DNA from: CAVPOO01 sp963707015
GTDB lineage: Bacteria > Pseudomonadota > Gammaproteobacteria > Thiohalobacterales > Thiohalobacteraceae
DNA length: 64,000 bases
Direction: 5' to 3'
Assembly: GCA_963707015.1 (NCBI GenBank)
Contig: CAVPOO010000007.1
Coordinates: forward strand, 496,001-560,000
The notes beneath the pieces were generated by a model, which was given only the letters and a program-made list of their open reading frames with translations, did not search any database and was not told the origin of the DNA. Position numbers and translations under genes: made by a program. Position 1 is the stretch's first letter. Each line of letters begins with the position of its first letter. Shown here in pieces: positions 18,152-25,912 of the stretch.

Positions 18152-18740
18152 AATGTTTTCTCCTTGGGTTGATATAAAATTCCTCTTTCTTAAGAGACGG
18201 GTTGTTCAACTTCGTTTCCATCTCGGCTTTGTATTCGCCACGGCGCGCAGCCTGATTGCACTTCGCGCGATGAAGCAGCGCTTTCTGTGCCGCCGACACA
18301 TGGGTTTCCTCGCCATGCCAAATTTCCAACGCCGGTTGCTGAGTGGCGCGGGCAAAGTAAAACGCCAACGCCCAGAGCCGTTGCGATTTGAATCTCACAT
18401 TCATCGCGCTCAACCGGGCCGAGGCCAGTTCACCGGATTGTTCGCCCGACAGGAACGCAATCACAGGAACCGCCGCGGGAACGGCTCGAACGAAGGGAAT
18501 GCCCTCACTCGTCGTCTCGCGGATCGTCTCGTCGTAAAGAATCGCGCCCCTGATGCATTCGCCAAGGCCCGGTGTCGTCACGATCATCTCGCGGTAAGAG
18601 CGGCGGACTTCCACGGTCTGCGGAATGCCCAACCTGGCGAAGCGCTTGTTACAGGTTGGATTGCTTTCATCCATCGCCAGTATGCCCTTATCGTCGGCAA
18701 CCAGTGCCATCGCGGTGTCTATAAGCGCTTGTGTATTCAT
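18132..18740 (-). pseudogene. Class I fructose-bisphosphate aldolase, internal in-frame deletion
   Basis: The 202-residue frame starts like class I aldolase (ALVADDKGILAMDESNPTC, CIRGAILYDETI) up to residue 86, then jumps straight to the C-terminal part (VPAAVPVIAFLSGEQS, KSQRLWALAFYFARATQQPAL). About 140-150 central residues are missing, including the region with the Schiff-base lysine. The reading frame stays open, but aldolase activity is not expected. Its ATG overlaps the phosphoketolase stop (ATGA), so it was once the second gene of the xfp operon. Confidence 0.88.
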
Positions 18741-21103
18741 GTGGGATTGCTCCACTTCCAGTTGCGAATCTCCGGCATGTCCTCGCCATGCTTGTTGATG
18801 TACTGCTTGTGCTCGATCAGCTTGTCCTTCAGCTGCTGTTTCAGGTAGATGCCCTTGTCGCCGGTCTGCGGCAGGCGGTCGATGGTGTCCATGACGAGGT
18901 GGAAGCGGTCCAGATCGTTCAACACCGTCATATCGAAGGGCGTGGTAATGGTGCCCTCTTCCTTGTAACCGCGAACGTGGATGTTGTCGTGATTGGTGCG
19001 GCGGTAGGTCAGCCGGTGGACCAGCCACGGATAGGCATGGTAGGCGAAGATCACCGGCTTGTCCCTGGTGAACAGTTCATCGAAATCCATGTCGCTCAAG
19101 CCGTGCGGGTGCTCGCTGGGCGGCTGCAGCTTCATGAGGTCGACGACGTTGACCACGCGGATTTTCAGCTCAGGCAGGTGCTCGCGCAGGATGGAGACGG
19201 CGGCCAGCGTCTCCAGCGTGGGCACGTCGCCACAGCAGGCCATAACCACGTCCGGCGCAACCGCCTGGTCGTTGCTGGCCCACTGCCAGATGCCGATGCC
19301 CTCACTGCAATGCTTGACCGCGGCGTCCATCGTCAGCCACTGTGGCGCCGGGTGTTTGCCCGCGACCACCACGTTGACGTAATGGCGGCTCTTCAGGCAA
19401 TGGTCCATCACCGACAGCAGGCAGTTCGCATCCGGCGGAAAGTACACCCGCACCACCTCGGCCTTCTTGTTGACGACGTGGTCGATGAAACCGGGATCCT
19501 GGTGGGTGAAGCCGTTGTGATCCTGGCGCCAGACATGCGAGGTCAGCAGGTAGTTCAGCGAGGCGATCTTGCGCCGCCACGGCAGGTGCGCGGTGACCTT
19601 CAGCCACTTGGCGTGCTGGTTGAACATCGAATCGATGATGTGGATGAACGCCTCATAGCAGTTGAACAGCCCGTGCCGACCGGTGAGCAGGTAGCCCTCG
19701 AGCCAGCCCTCGCACTGGTGCTCGCTGAGCATTTCCATCACGCGCCCAGTGGGCGCAAGCCATTCGTCGTTCGGCACGGTCGCGGCATCCCACTGGCGTG
19801 GAGTCACTTCAAACAGGGCCTCCAGGCCGTTGGAGAGCGTCTCGTCGGGACCGAAGACGCGGAAATTGCGCTGTTCGTTGTTCAGCTTCGTCACATCGCG
19901 CAGGAACGGCCCGAGCACATGGGTGTCGCCGACGCCGGGTGCCCCCGGCACGGGTACGTCGGCCGCGTAGTCGCGGAAATCCGGCATGCGCAGCTCGCGC
20001 AGCACCCTGCCGCCATTGGCGTGGGGATTGGCGCCCATGCGGCGTTCGCCCTGGGGGACGAGCTCAGCCAGTTCCGGCTTCAGGCGGCCCTGGCTCTCGA
20101 AGAGTTCCTCCGGCCGGTAGCTCTTGAGCCAGTCTTCCAGCAGCTTGAGGTGTTCGGGATGAGCCCTAGGGTGGAGCGGCACCTGGTGCGCACGGAAGGT
20201 ACCTTCGACCTGCAGGCCATCGACTGTCTTCGGCCCCGTCCAGCCCTTGGGTGAGTTGAGGACGATCATCGGCCAGCGCGGCCGGGTGGTGTCGTTATTA
20301 TTGCGTGCATTGCTCTGGATTTGCCGAATGTCCTCGATGGCCTTTTCCAACGTACCGGCCATGAGCTGATGCATCGTTTCCGGCTCATCACCTTCCACAA
20401 AGTGGGGTGTCCAGCCGCAGCCGCGTAGAAATTGCTCCAATTCCTCATGCTCGATGCGCGCCAGGACGGTAGGGTTGCTGATCTTGTAGCCATTCAGATG
20501 CAGAATCGGCAATACCCCACCGTCGGTGATCGGGTTGAGAAACTTGTTGGACTGCCAGGCAGTCGCCAGGGGGCCGGTCTCCGCTTCACCGTCACCGACG
20601 ACGCAGGCGACGATCAGGTCGGGATTGTCGAACACCGCCCCGAACGCATGGCTGAGCGAATAACCCAGTTCACCGCCTTCGTGGATCGAGCCCGGACACT
20701 CGGGCGAGGCGTGGCTGGGAATGCCGCCGGGAAACGAAAACTGCTTGAAGAGCTTCTGCAGGCCGGCCTCATCCTGGCTGATGTTGGGATAGATCTCGCT
20801 GTAAGTACCTTCGAGATATGTATTACCCACCACCGCCGGACCGCCGTGGCCGGGGCCGGAGACGTAAATCATGTCGAGGTCGTATTTTTTGATGACCCGG
20901 TTAAGGTGCGCGTAAATGAAGTTCTGCCCGGGGGTCGTGCCCCAATGTCCCAGCAGCATGTGCTTCACATCCGCGAGCGTCAGCGGCCGCTTCAGCAGCG
21001 GATTGTCGTAAAGATAGATCTGGCCGACCGACAGATAGTTGGCGGCGCGCCAGTAGGCATCCATCTTGTGGAGCTGTTCCGGCGTAAGCGTCCTGGTATT
21101 CAT
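18737..21103 (-). CDS. xfp: Phosphoketolase
   Basis: Full-length (788 residues) thiamine diphosphate enzyme that splits xylulose 5-phosphate (or fructose 6-phosphate) with phosphate into acetyl phosphate plus a sugar phosphate. Family motifs are present: YVSGPGHGGPA, VVGDGEAETGPLA with the diphosphate-binding GDGE, EGGELGYSLSHA, and YRRTNHDNIHVRG. No truncation or frameshift was seen. Acetyl phosphate would normally be used by acetate kinase for ATP, but the ackA copy in this window is broken. It heads an operon with the aldolase remnant and sodB. Confidence 0.96.
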   Translation of the reverse strand: MNTRTLTPEQLHKMDAYWRAANYLSVGQIYLYDNPLLKRPLTLADVKHMLLGHWGTTPGQNFIYAHLNRVIKKYDLDMIYVSGPGHGGPAVVGNTYLEGTYSEIYPNISQDEAGLQKLFKQFSFPGGIPSHASPECPGSIHEGGELGYSLSHAFGAVFDNPDLIVACVVGDGEAETGPLATAWQSNKFLNPITDGGVLPILHLNGYKISNPTVLARIEHEELEQFLRGCGWTPHFVEGDEPETMHQLMAGTLEKAIEDIRQIQSNARNNNDTTRPRWPMIVLNSPKGWTGPKTVDGLQVEGTFRAHQVPLHPRAHPEHLKLLEDWLKSYRPEELFESQGRLKPELAELVPQGERRMGANPHANGGRVLRELRMPDFRDYAADVPVPGAPGVGDTHVLGPFLRDVTKLNNEQRNFRVFGPDETLSNGLEALFEVTPRQWDAATVPNDEWLAPTGRVMEMLSEHQCEGWLEGYLLTGRHGLFNCYEAFIHIIDSMFNQHAKWLKVTAHLPWRRKIASLNYLLTSHVWRQDHNGFTHQDPGFIDHVVNKKAEVVRVYFPPDANCLLSVMDHCLKSRHYVNVVVAGKHPAPQWLTMDAAVKHCSEGIGIWQWASNDQAVAPDVVMACCGDVPTLETLAAVSILREHLPELKIRVVNVVDLMKLQPPSEHPHGLSDMDFDELFTRDKPVIFAYHAYPWLVHRLTYRRTNHDNIHVRGYKEEGTITTPFDMTVLNDLDRFHLVMDTIDRLPQTGDKGIYLKQQLKDKLIEHKQYINKHGEDMPEIRNWKWSNPT

Positions 21104-21159
21104 GGTCTAAGTTTCCCGGATTGAGCGCAGATTGAGGGCGCGGATGAAAATCCGCTCGA

Positions 21160-21276
21160 CTATAAACGCCTCGTCGCTGCGGGCGCCCCGCATCCTGACG
21201 AGATCACTTTCCAGTCCAGCGCCCGCCGCAGCGGTCCGTCCTTCTCATACAGCGCAAACCGGAATCCGGTTTTCAC
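21160..21276 (-). pseudogene. Possible acetate kinase N-terminal remnant
   Basis: A 38-codon frame starting GTG, overlapping the rhodanese stop (GTGA). Its core FALYEKDGPLRRALDWKV aligns with FALFETGDSLRRILEGVI of the acetate kinase at 25106-25892, then runs into unrelated residues and a stop. The match is short, so this is tentative. It would be a second ackA piece directly upstream of phosphoketolase. Confidence 0.45.
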
Positions 21277-21944
21277 GTTTTTGAGGATTCTTCAGACAAT
21301 GGCTCAATGGTGCTCAGCCCGAGGCTTTCCCAATCCTGCATACCACCGCGATACCAGAGGATTTTGTGCGGCGGATAACCAATTTTCAGCAGGCCCTTGA
21401 TCATGCTCGATGACTGTCCGCACCAAGGGCCATTGCAGAACAGCACCAGCGTCTTGACGTTGTCATAATTCCAGAATTCATTGGACCGTCTGGCGCCCAG
21501 TTGGTTCTCCAGAACTTCTTGCACGGCGGCCGGACCCGACTCGCCGATGTCAAGTGTGTCCCACGGGATGTTCACCGTACCGGGAATGACGCCCTTTTCT
21601 ACCCAGGCCGGCGTACGCGAGTCGATCACCATCGTAGACGCATCGCCGTCGCTTATTCTCTTGAGAAGGTGCAACACTTCAAGTTCTGCTATGGTTTTCA
21701 CGCCAGGCGCCAGCTCACAGGGCTGAATGCAGAATGGTGGGCATGTGCGCGAAGTCCTGGCGAATTCCGGATTGACCGAGTTGCTCTGATTCTGATTGCG
21801 CATGATCGTGACCTTCCGGCCATGATGCATCACGTCCACGGACGCCAGATCGGCGCTGATGTTCACCTCCAAGGCCGACTCCACGCCCGGCACAGACAAC
21901 TCGGCCGGCAATGCGGTTGAAGCAGACAGTTGCTGGTTCTTCAC
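21273..21944 (-). CDS. Rhodanese-domain protein
   Basis: This 223-residue protein starts at a GTG that overlaps the DUF302 stop by four bases. After ~75 residues of unassigned sequence it contains a rhodanese-like fold: MVIDSRTPAWVEKGVIPGTVNIPW, then VLFCNGPWCGQSS with the candidate active-site Cys and GYPPHKILWYRGGMQDWE. Rhodaneses carry sulfane sulfur, though some act in redox or metal stress responses. No signal peptide is evident at the chosen start. It is co-translated with DUF302 upstream of phosphoketolase. Confidence 0.82.
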   Translation of the reverse strand: MKNQQLSASTALPAELSVPGVESALEVNISADLASVDVMHHGRKVTIMRNQNQSNSVNPEFARTSRTCPPFCIQPCELAPGVKTIAELEVLHLLKRISDGDASTMVIDSRTPAWVEKGVIPGTVNIPWDTLDIGESGPAAVQEVLENQLGARRSNEFWNYDNVKTLVLFCNGPWCGQSSSMIKGLLKIGYPPHKILWYRGGMQDWESLGLSTIEPLSEESSKT

Positions 21945-22330
21945 GCCTCGAGGCTCGCACAGACTTTCTGCAGCAGTACCAGCACTTCCTTGCCGAGGGC
22001 ATGCACTTCCGGTTTGTCGACCAACTGCAACACAGCCGCGGGATCCATGAACGCAACCGTTATGCTTCCATCGGCTTCTTCGCGCACGACCACGTTGCAC
22101 GGCAAAAGCAACCCGATGTCGGGGTCGGCCTCGATCGCGCGATGGGCGAGCGGCGGGTTGCATGCGCCGAGTATGCGATACGGCCGATGCTCGACGTTGA
22201 GTTTTGCTTTCAACGTCGCCTTGAGATCGATATCGGTGAGCACACCGAAGCCTTCATTTTTCAGAGCCTCGGTGACTTTCGTGACGGCGGTATCGAACGG
22301 TAGCTTTAGCTGAGTGCTGAATCCGTACAT
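21941..22330 (-). CDS. DUF302 domain protein
   Basis: A 129-residue protein with the DUF302 pattern: YGFSTQLKLPFDTAVTKVTEAL, GFGVLTDIDLKATLKAKL, RILGACNPPLAHRAIE and GLLLPCNVVV. The two Cys residues in GACNPP and LPCNV are typical. Function is unsettled; the family often accompanies metal, sulfur or stress genes. The ATG at 22330 has GGGAG upstream. It pairs with the rhodanese gene. Confidence 0.9.
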   Translation of the reverse strand: MYGFSTQLKLPFDTAVTKVTEALKNEGFGVLTDIDLKATLKAKLNVEHRPYRILGACNPPLAHRAIEADPDIGLLLPCNVVVREEADGSITVAFMDPAAVLQLVDKPEVHALGKEVLVLLQKVCASLEA

Positions 22331-22425
22331 GAACCGACTCCCTGTTAGGTAGTGAAACAATTAATACTGTTCGTTCTTCTGCAATTTCTCATCCTGCTTC
22401 TTGCCCGTCCGCTCCAACTGTCGGT

Positions 22426-22662
22426 TCACTTTCTCTTTTGCGCGACGATCCATCCCACGAGGCCGGCAACGACGGCGACAAGCAGGATCAGCACCCATAT
22501 CCCGCCGTATCCGCCCATCCAGCCTGTGCCATAGCCGCCCATCATGCCGGAACCCATGCCGGAGCCGCCTTCCTGCGTGTCGGCCAGTGCGCTTGCTGCC
22601 ATGATCGTTCCGGCTATCAAAACGGCGGCGTTCAAGTTCTTGCGAAGGTTCATGCTTTTCAT
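22426..22662 (-). CDS. Small Gly/Met-rich membrane protein
   Basis: 78 residues: a signal peptide or anchor (NAAVLIAGTIMAASALA), a short Gly/Met-rich segment (GMGSGMMGGYGTGWMGGYGG), one transmembrane helix (WVLILLVAVVAGLVGWIVA) and a basic end. Such Met/Gly-rich proteins are frequent beside copper genes, and the CopB-type ATPase lies immediately upstream on the same strand. No family name is certain. The region 22331-22425 continues a charged reading frame shifted by one base, so the original C-terminus may have been longer. Confidence 0.65.
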   Translation of the reverse strand: MKSMNLRKNLNAAVLIAGTIMAASALADTQEGGSGMGSGMMGGYGTGWMGGYGGIWVLILLVAVVAGLVGWIVAQKRK

Positions 22663-22956
22663 GGCTAAACTCCATTCAGGGTTGAATAGATGCGTGGTTC
22701 CGTCACCGGCTACAAGGCTCACCGGCCGAATCAGCATGACCACTTGCGAGAATATCCTTTATACATGCCTATCTTTTCAGCGTCCGTACGCCATCGCACA
22801 TAGTTCGTCCATCGCCCCTCATGTCGCCGGGTTCACAACCTGACGCGATTGACTCACAGCGCGTATGGGTGTGCGTGCTTAACGCCCCTGGGCTTGCTGA
22901 ACCTCTCGATTGATCATTGACGGGCATGTCGGGTTCCCCCTTATCAAATAGCCCGG

Positions 22957-25086
22957 TCATTTCTTCAGTCTCAGCAGTCGCGCGTTGATAGCCACAATCA
23001 CTGTACTCGCGGCCATTAGCGCCGCGCCCAGTGCGGGGGAAAGCAGCACGCCCCAGGTGTAAAGCGCTCCGGCTGCAAGAGGGATGGCGAACGCGTTATA
23101 GCCGGTCGCCCAAACGAGATTTTGAATCATCTTGCCGTAAGTGGCCTTGGAAAGCTTGAGGAGGGCCACGACATCCAATGGATTGCTTCGCACCAGAACG
23201 ATGTCCGCGGTTTCGACCGCCACATCCGAGCCCGCGCCAATGGCGATGCCCAGATCCGCGTGCGCCAGCGCGGGAGCATCATTCACACCATCGCCGGTCA
23301 TGGCCACCAATTCGCCCCGGGACTGGACTTCTTTGACTTTGGCCGCTTTGTCCTGAGGCAGGACTTCGGCGAAGTATTCATCCAACCCGACCTGGTCCGA
23401 CACCCATTGGGCGACCTGTTTGTTGTCCCCCGTAAGCATCATGCACTTGATGTTCATTGCTTTGAGCGCGGCGATGGCCTGCTTCGACTCGGGCCGGATG
23501 ATATCGGCCAGGGCAATCGCCCCTTTCAACTGCCCGTCAAAAAGGACAAAGACGACTGTTTTGCCTTGCGCTTTCAGTTCCTCCACGCGCTTGTCGTCCA
23601 TGCCAATATTCTGTTCACGAAGAAAACCCGGACTCACCACCTTGATCTCTTTGCCCTCGACCCTGCCTTCGGCGCCTTTGCCTGCGATGCCTTTGAAGTC
23701 TTCAACAGGCAATTTATTTTCGGCAGCGGCGGCAATGGCCTTGGCGATCGGGTGTTCGGAATTGGCTTCCACCGAAGCCGCATATCGAAGCAGCGTGTCT
23801 TCGTTGATGTCCTGCGCTAACAGCAGGGTATCGGTTACGCCAAAGCGGCCTTCCGTGAGGGTGCCGGTCTTGTCGAAAATGATCGCCTGGACGTTCCTGG
23901 CACGCTCAAAAGCGGGACGATTGCGAATCAGCAGTCCATTGCTCGCGGCCAGAGCCGTGGAGACAGCGATGACCAGCGGCACGGCCAGACCCAGGGCATG
24001 CGGGCAGGTGATGACCATGACGGTCACGGCGCGCTCGATGGCAAAGGAAAGATCCTTGCCCATGAAGCCCAACCAGATAAAAAAGGTAATCGCGCCGCCG
24101 CTCAGGGCAATGAGGGTGAGCCACATCGCCGCCGTGTTGGCCAGATCCTGGGTCTTAGATTTGCTTTCCTGGGCCTGTTTGACCAGGTCGATGACCTGCG
24201 ATAGAAACGAATCCTTGCCGGTACCTTTGACCTCGATGGTCAGGGAACCTTCGCCGTTGATGGCACCGCCGATGACCTTGCCGCCGGTCTTTTTGGTGAC
24301 CGGGGTTGATTCGCCGGTGAGCATGGCCTCATTGACCGAGCTCTCGCCATCGACAATGACACCGTCCGCAGGGATTTTCTCACCCGGTTTGATCAGAACC
24401 TTGTCGTCCACCGCCAGTTCGCTCAATGGCACGTCCGTCACGCTGCCATCGGCCGTGACTTTGTGAGCGTTGGAGGGCATGAGCTTCGCCAATTCCTCCA
24501 GGGCCTTTGATGCGCCCATCACCGACTTCATCTCGATCCAGTGCCCAAGCAACATCACGTCGACCAGGGTAGCCAGCTCCCAGAAGAATACCTTCCCGGT
24601 CAAGCCGAACACCACGGCGCTGCTATACCCATAAGCGGTGGTAATGGCCACAGCAACCAGCGTCATCATTCCGGGCTGGCGGGATTCAAGCTCGGTGTAC
24701 AGTCCTTTTAGAAACGGCCAGCCGCCATACCAGAAGACCGCAGAAGAGAGCCCGAAAAGTACATAGAGGTCGCCGGGAAAACTGATGGCTTCACGCAACC
24801 CGACCAACTTTTGGAGCAATGGAGAGAGAACCAGAATCGGGAGGGTAAGAACCAGCGAAATCCAGAACCGTTTGCGGAAATTCGCCGCCATGTGGGCATG
24901 GTGGTCCTGATGGTCCTGATGGTCGGGGCCGGCGTGCTGCAGCTGTGCTTCCGCCGCAAGCCAGTTCTGCTCGGCATGTCCTTGCGGACGACCTTCCTTC
25001 AGGTAGAGGGCGTATGCCTTCCTGGCCACCTCGTCTTGTGCCGGCTTCGATTCGGGAGACTTGGGCTGGTCGGTATTGTGTTGCAT
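22957..25086 (-). CDS. copB: CopB-type heavy-metal P-type ATPase with N-terminal DUF2934-like domain
   Basis: This 709-residue P1B ATPase has the metal-site helix TCPHALGLAVPLV (CPH type, P1B-3, generally Cu/Ag export), DKTGTLTEGRFGV, GESTPV and MTGDGVNDAPALAHAD. It lacks CXXC metal-binding domains; instead the N-terminus has a DUF2934 module (ARKAYALYLKEGRPQGHAEQ, then NWLAAEAQ) and a His-rich run HQDHQDHHAHM. The ATG at 25086 is preferred because GGAGG lies nine bases upstream; the ATG at 25095 touches the site. Membrane exporter protecting against copper. Confidence 0.93.
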   Translation of the reverse strand: MQHNTDQPKSPESKPAQDEVARKAYALYLKEGRPQGHAEQNWLAAEAQLQHAGPDHQDHQDHHAHMAANFRKRFWISLVLTLPILVLSPLLQKLVGLREAISFPGDLYVLFGLSSAVFWYGGWPFLKGLYTELESRQPGMMTLVAVAITTAYGYSSAVVFGLTGKVFFWELATLVDVMLLGHWIEMKSVMGASKALEELAKLMPSNAHKVTADGSVTDVPLSELAVDDKVLIKPGEKIPADGVIVDGESSVNEAMLTGESTPVTKKTGGKVIGGAINGEGSLTIEVKGTGKDSFLSQVIDLVKQAQESKSKTQDLANTAAMWLTLIALSGGAITFFIWLGFMGKDLSFAIERAVTVMVITCPHALGLAVPLVIAVSTALAASNGLLIRNRPAFERARNVQAIIFDKTGTLTEGRFGVTDTLLLAQDINEDTLLRYAASVEANSEHPIAKAIAAAAENKLPVEDFKGIAGKGAEGRVEGKEIKVVSPGFLREQNIGMDDKRVEELKAQGKTVVFVLFDGQLKGAIALADIIRPESKQAIAALKAMNIKCMMLTGDNKQVAQWVSDQVGLDEYFAEVLPQDKAAKVKEVQSRGELVAMTGDGVNDAPALAHADLGIAIGAGSDVAVETADIVLVRSNPLDVVALLKLSKATYGKMIQNLVWATGYNAFAIPLAAGALYTWGVLLSPALGAALMAASTVIVAINARLLRLKK

Positions 25087-25105
25087 AACGGGCATCCTCC
25101 TTTTT

Positions 25106-25892
25106 CAGTCCAGACCGAGAACGCGGCAAACCGTTTCGGCTATCCTGCGCTCTTCGTCCGTGCGAATCACGCGTACCGCAGCCCGGCTGCCGGGGTGAGA
25201 CCCATGCTGGTATCCGCGGGCTTACCGTCACGCACCGCCGCCAGGCTCGCGCCATTGCCGAGGTGGGCAAGGACGACCCGGCCTTGTGCCGCTTCCGTTC
25301 CGGCCAGGCGGGCCAGTTCTCCCATTAGAAACGCATACGACAAACCGTGAAACCCGTACCGCCGCACACCCTGCACCTCGTAGCGGCGCGGGATCGGCAA
25401 CAGTTGCGCCACGCGCGGCAGGTCGTGGTGGAATGCCGTGTCGAAACACGCTACTTGCGGCAGGTCGGGAAATCGGCGGTGAAACGCCTCGGTCAGCAGG
25501 ATCTCTTCAGACAGATGCTCCGGATCGAATGGGCTTAGCCGGTGCTACTCCGCAACCATTTCCGCAGTGATTCGCTGCGGCCGGCTATACTTCGGCCCAC
25601 CATGCACCACGCCATGTCCCACCGCGGTCAATGCATCACGCCCGCTGCGTTCCTCGATCCAATCCATCAGTGTGCCCACCGCCACCGTGTGATCCGGTGC
25701 CGGTACTGAGCGCGAAAAGTTGTCCGCCGGGGACATGCCTTTTACGCACAATTCGGCCACCGGCAGTCCGATCCGCTCAATCACGCCCTCCAGAATCCGT
25801 CGGAGCGAGTCACCGGTCTCGAACAGCGCGAACTTGATGCTCGACGAGCCGCCGTTGATCGTCAGGATGCGTGGGTTAGCTGGTTTGTTCAT
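25106..25892 (-). pseudogene. ackA: Acetate kinase, broken by amber codon and internal deletion
   Basis: The N-terminal part (ILTINGGSSSIKFALFETG through GHGVVHGGPKYS) is normal. At 25545-25547 a TAG replaces what is probably a Leu codon, after which the frame resumes (HRLSPFDPEHL, YGFHGLSYAF, HLGNGASLAAV, DTSMGLTP). Near 25175 the frame is lost: the next recognisable piece is the C-terminus VRVIRTDEERRIAETVCRVLGLD in another frame. Roughly 400 bases are missing compared with a ~400-residue enzyme. The gene would have converted acetyl phosphate to acetate and ATP. Confidence 0.92.
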
Positions 25893-25912
25893 GGATGAGT
25901 CCGTCCATCGGA

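Noticed and set aside
18731..20254. 507-codon plus-strand frame antisense to phosphoketolase
   Set aside because: Shadow of a conserved gene.
14435..25086. Kdp or Mg2+ transporters as alternative calls for the two P-type ATPases
   Set aside because: The P3A helix pattern and the CPH metal motif identify an H+ pump and a CopB-type exporter.
25545..25547. Amber codon reassignment, given in-frame TAG in ackA and the DsrC-like gene
   Set aside because: TAG is used as the normal stop of atpD and the DUF2254 gene, and ackA is also deleted internally, so ordinary decay is simpler.
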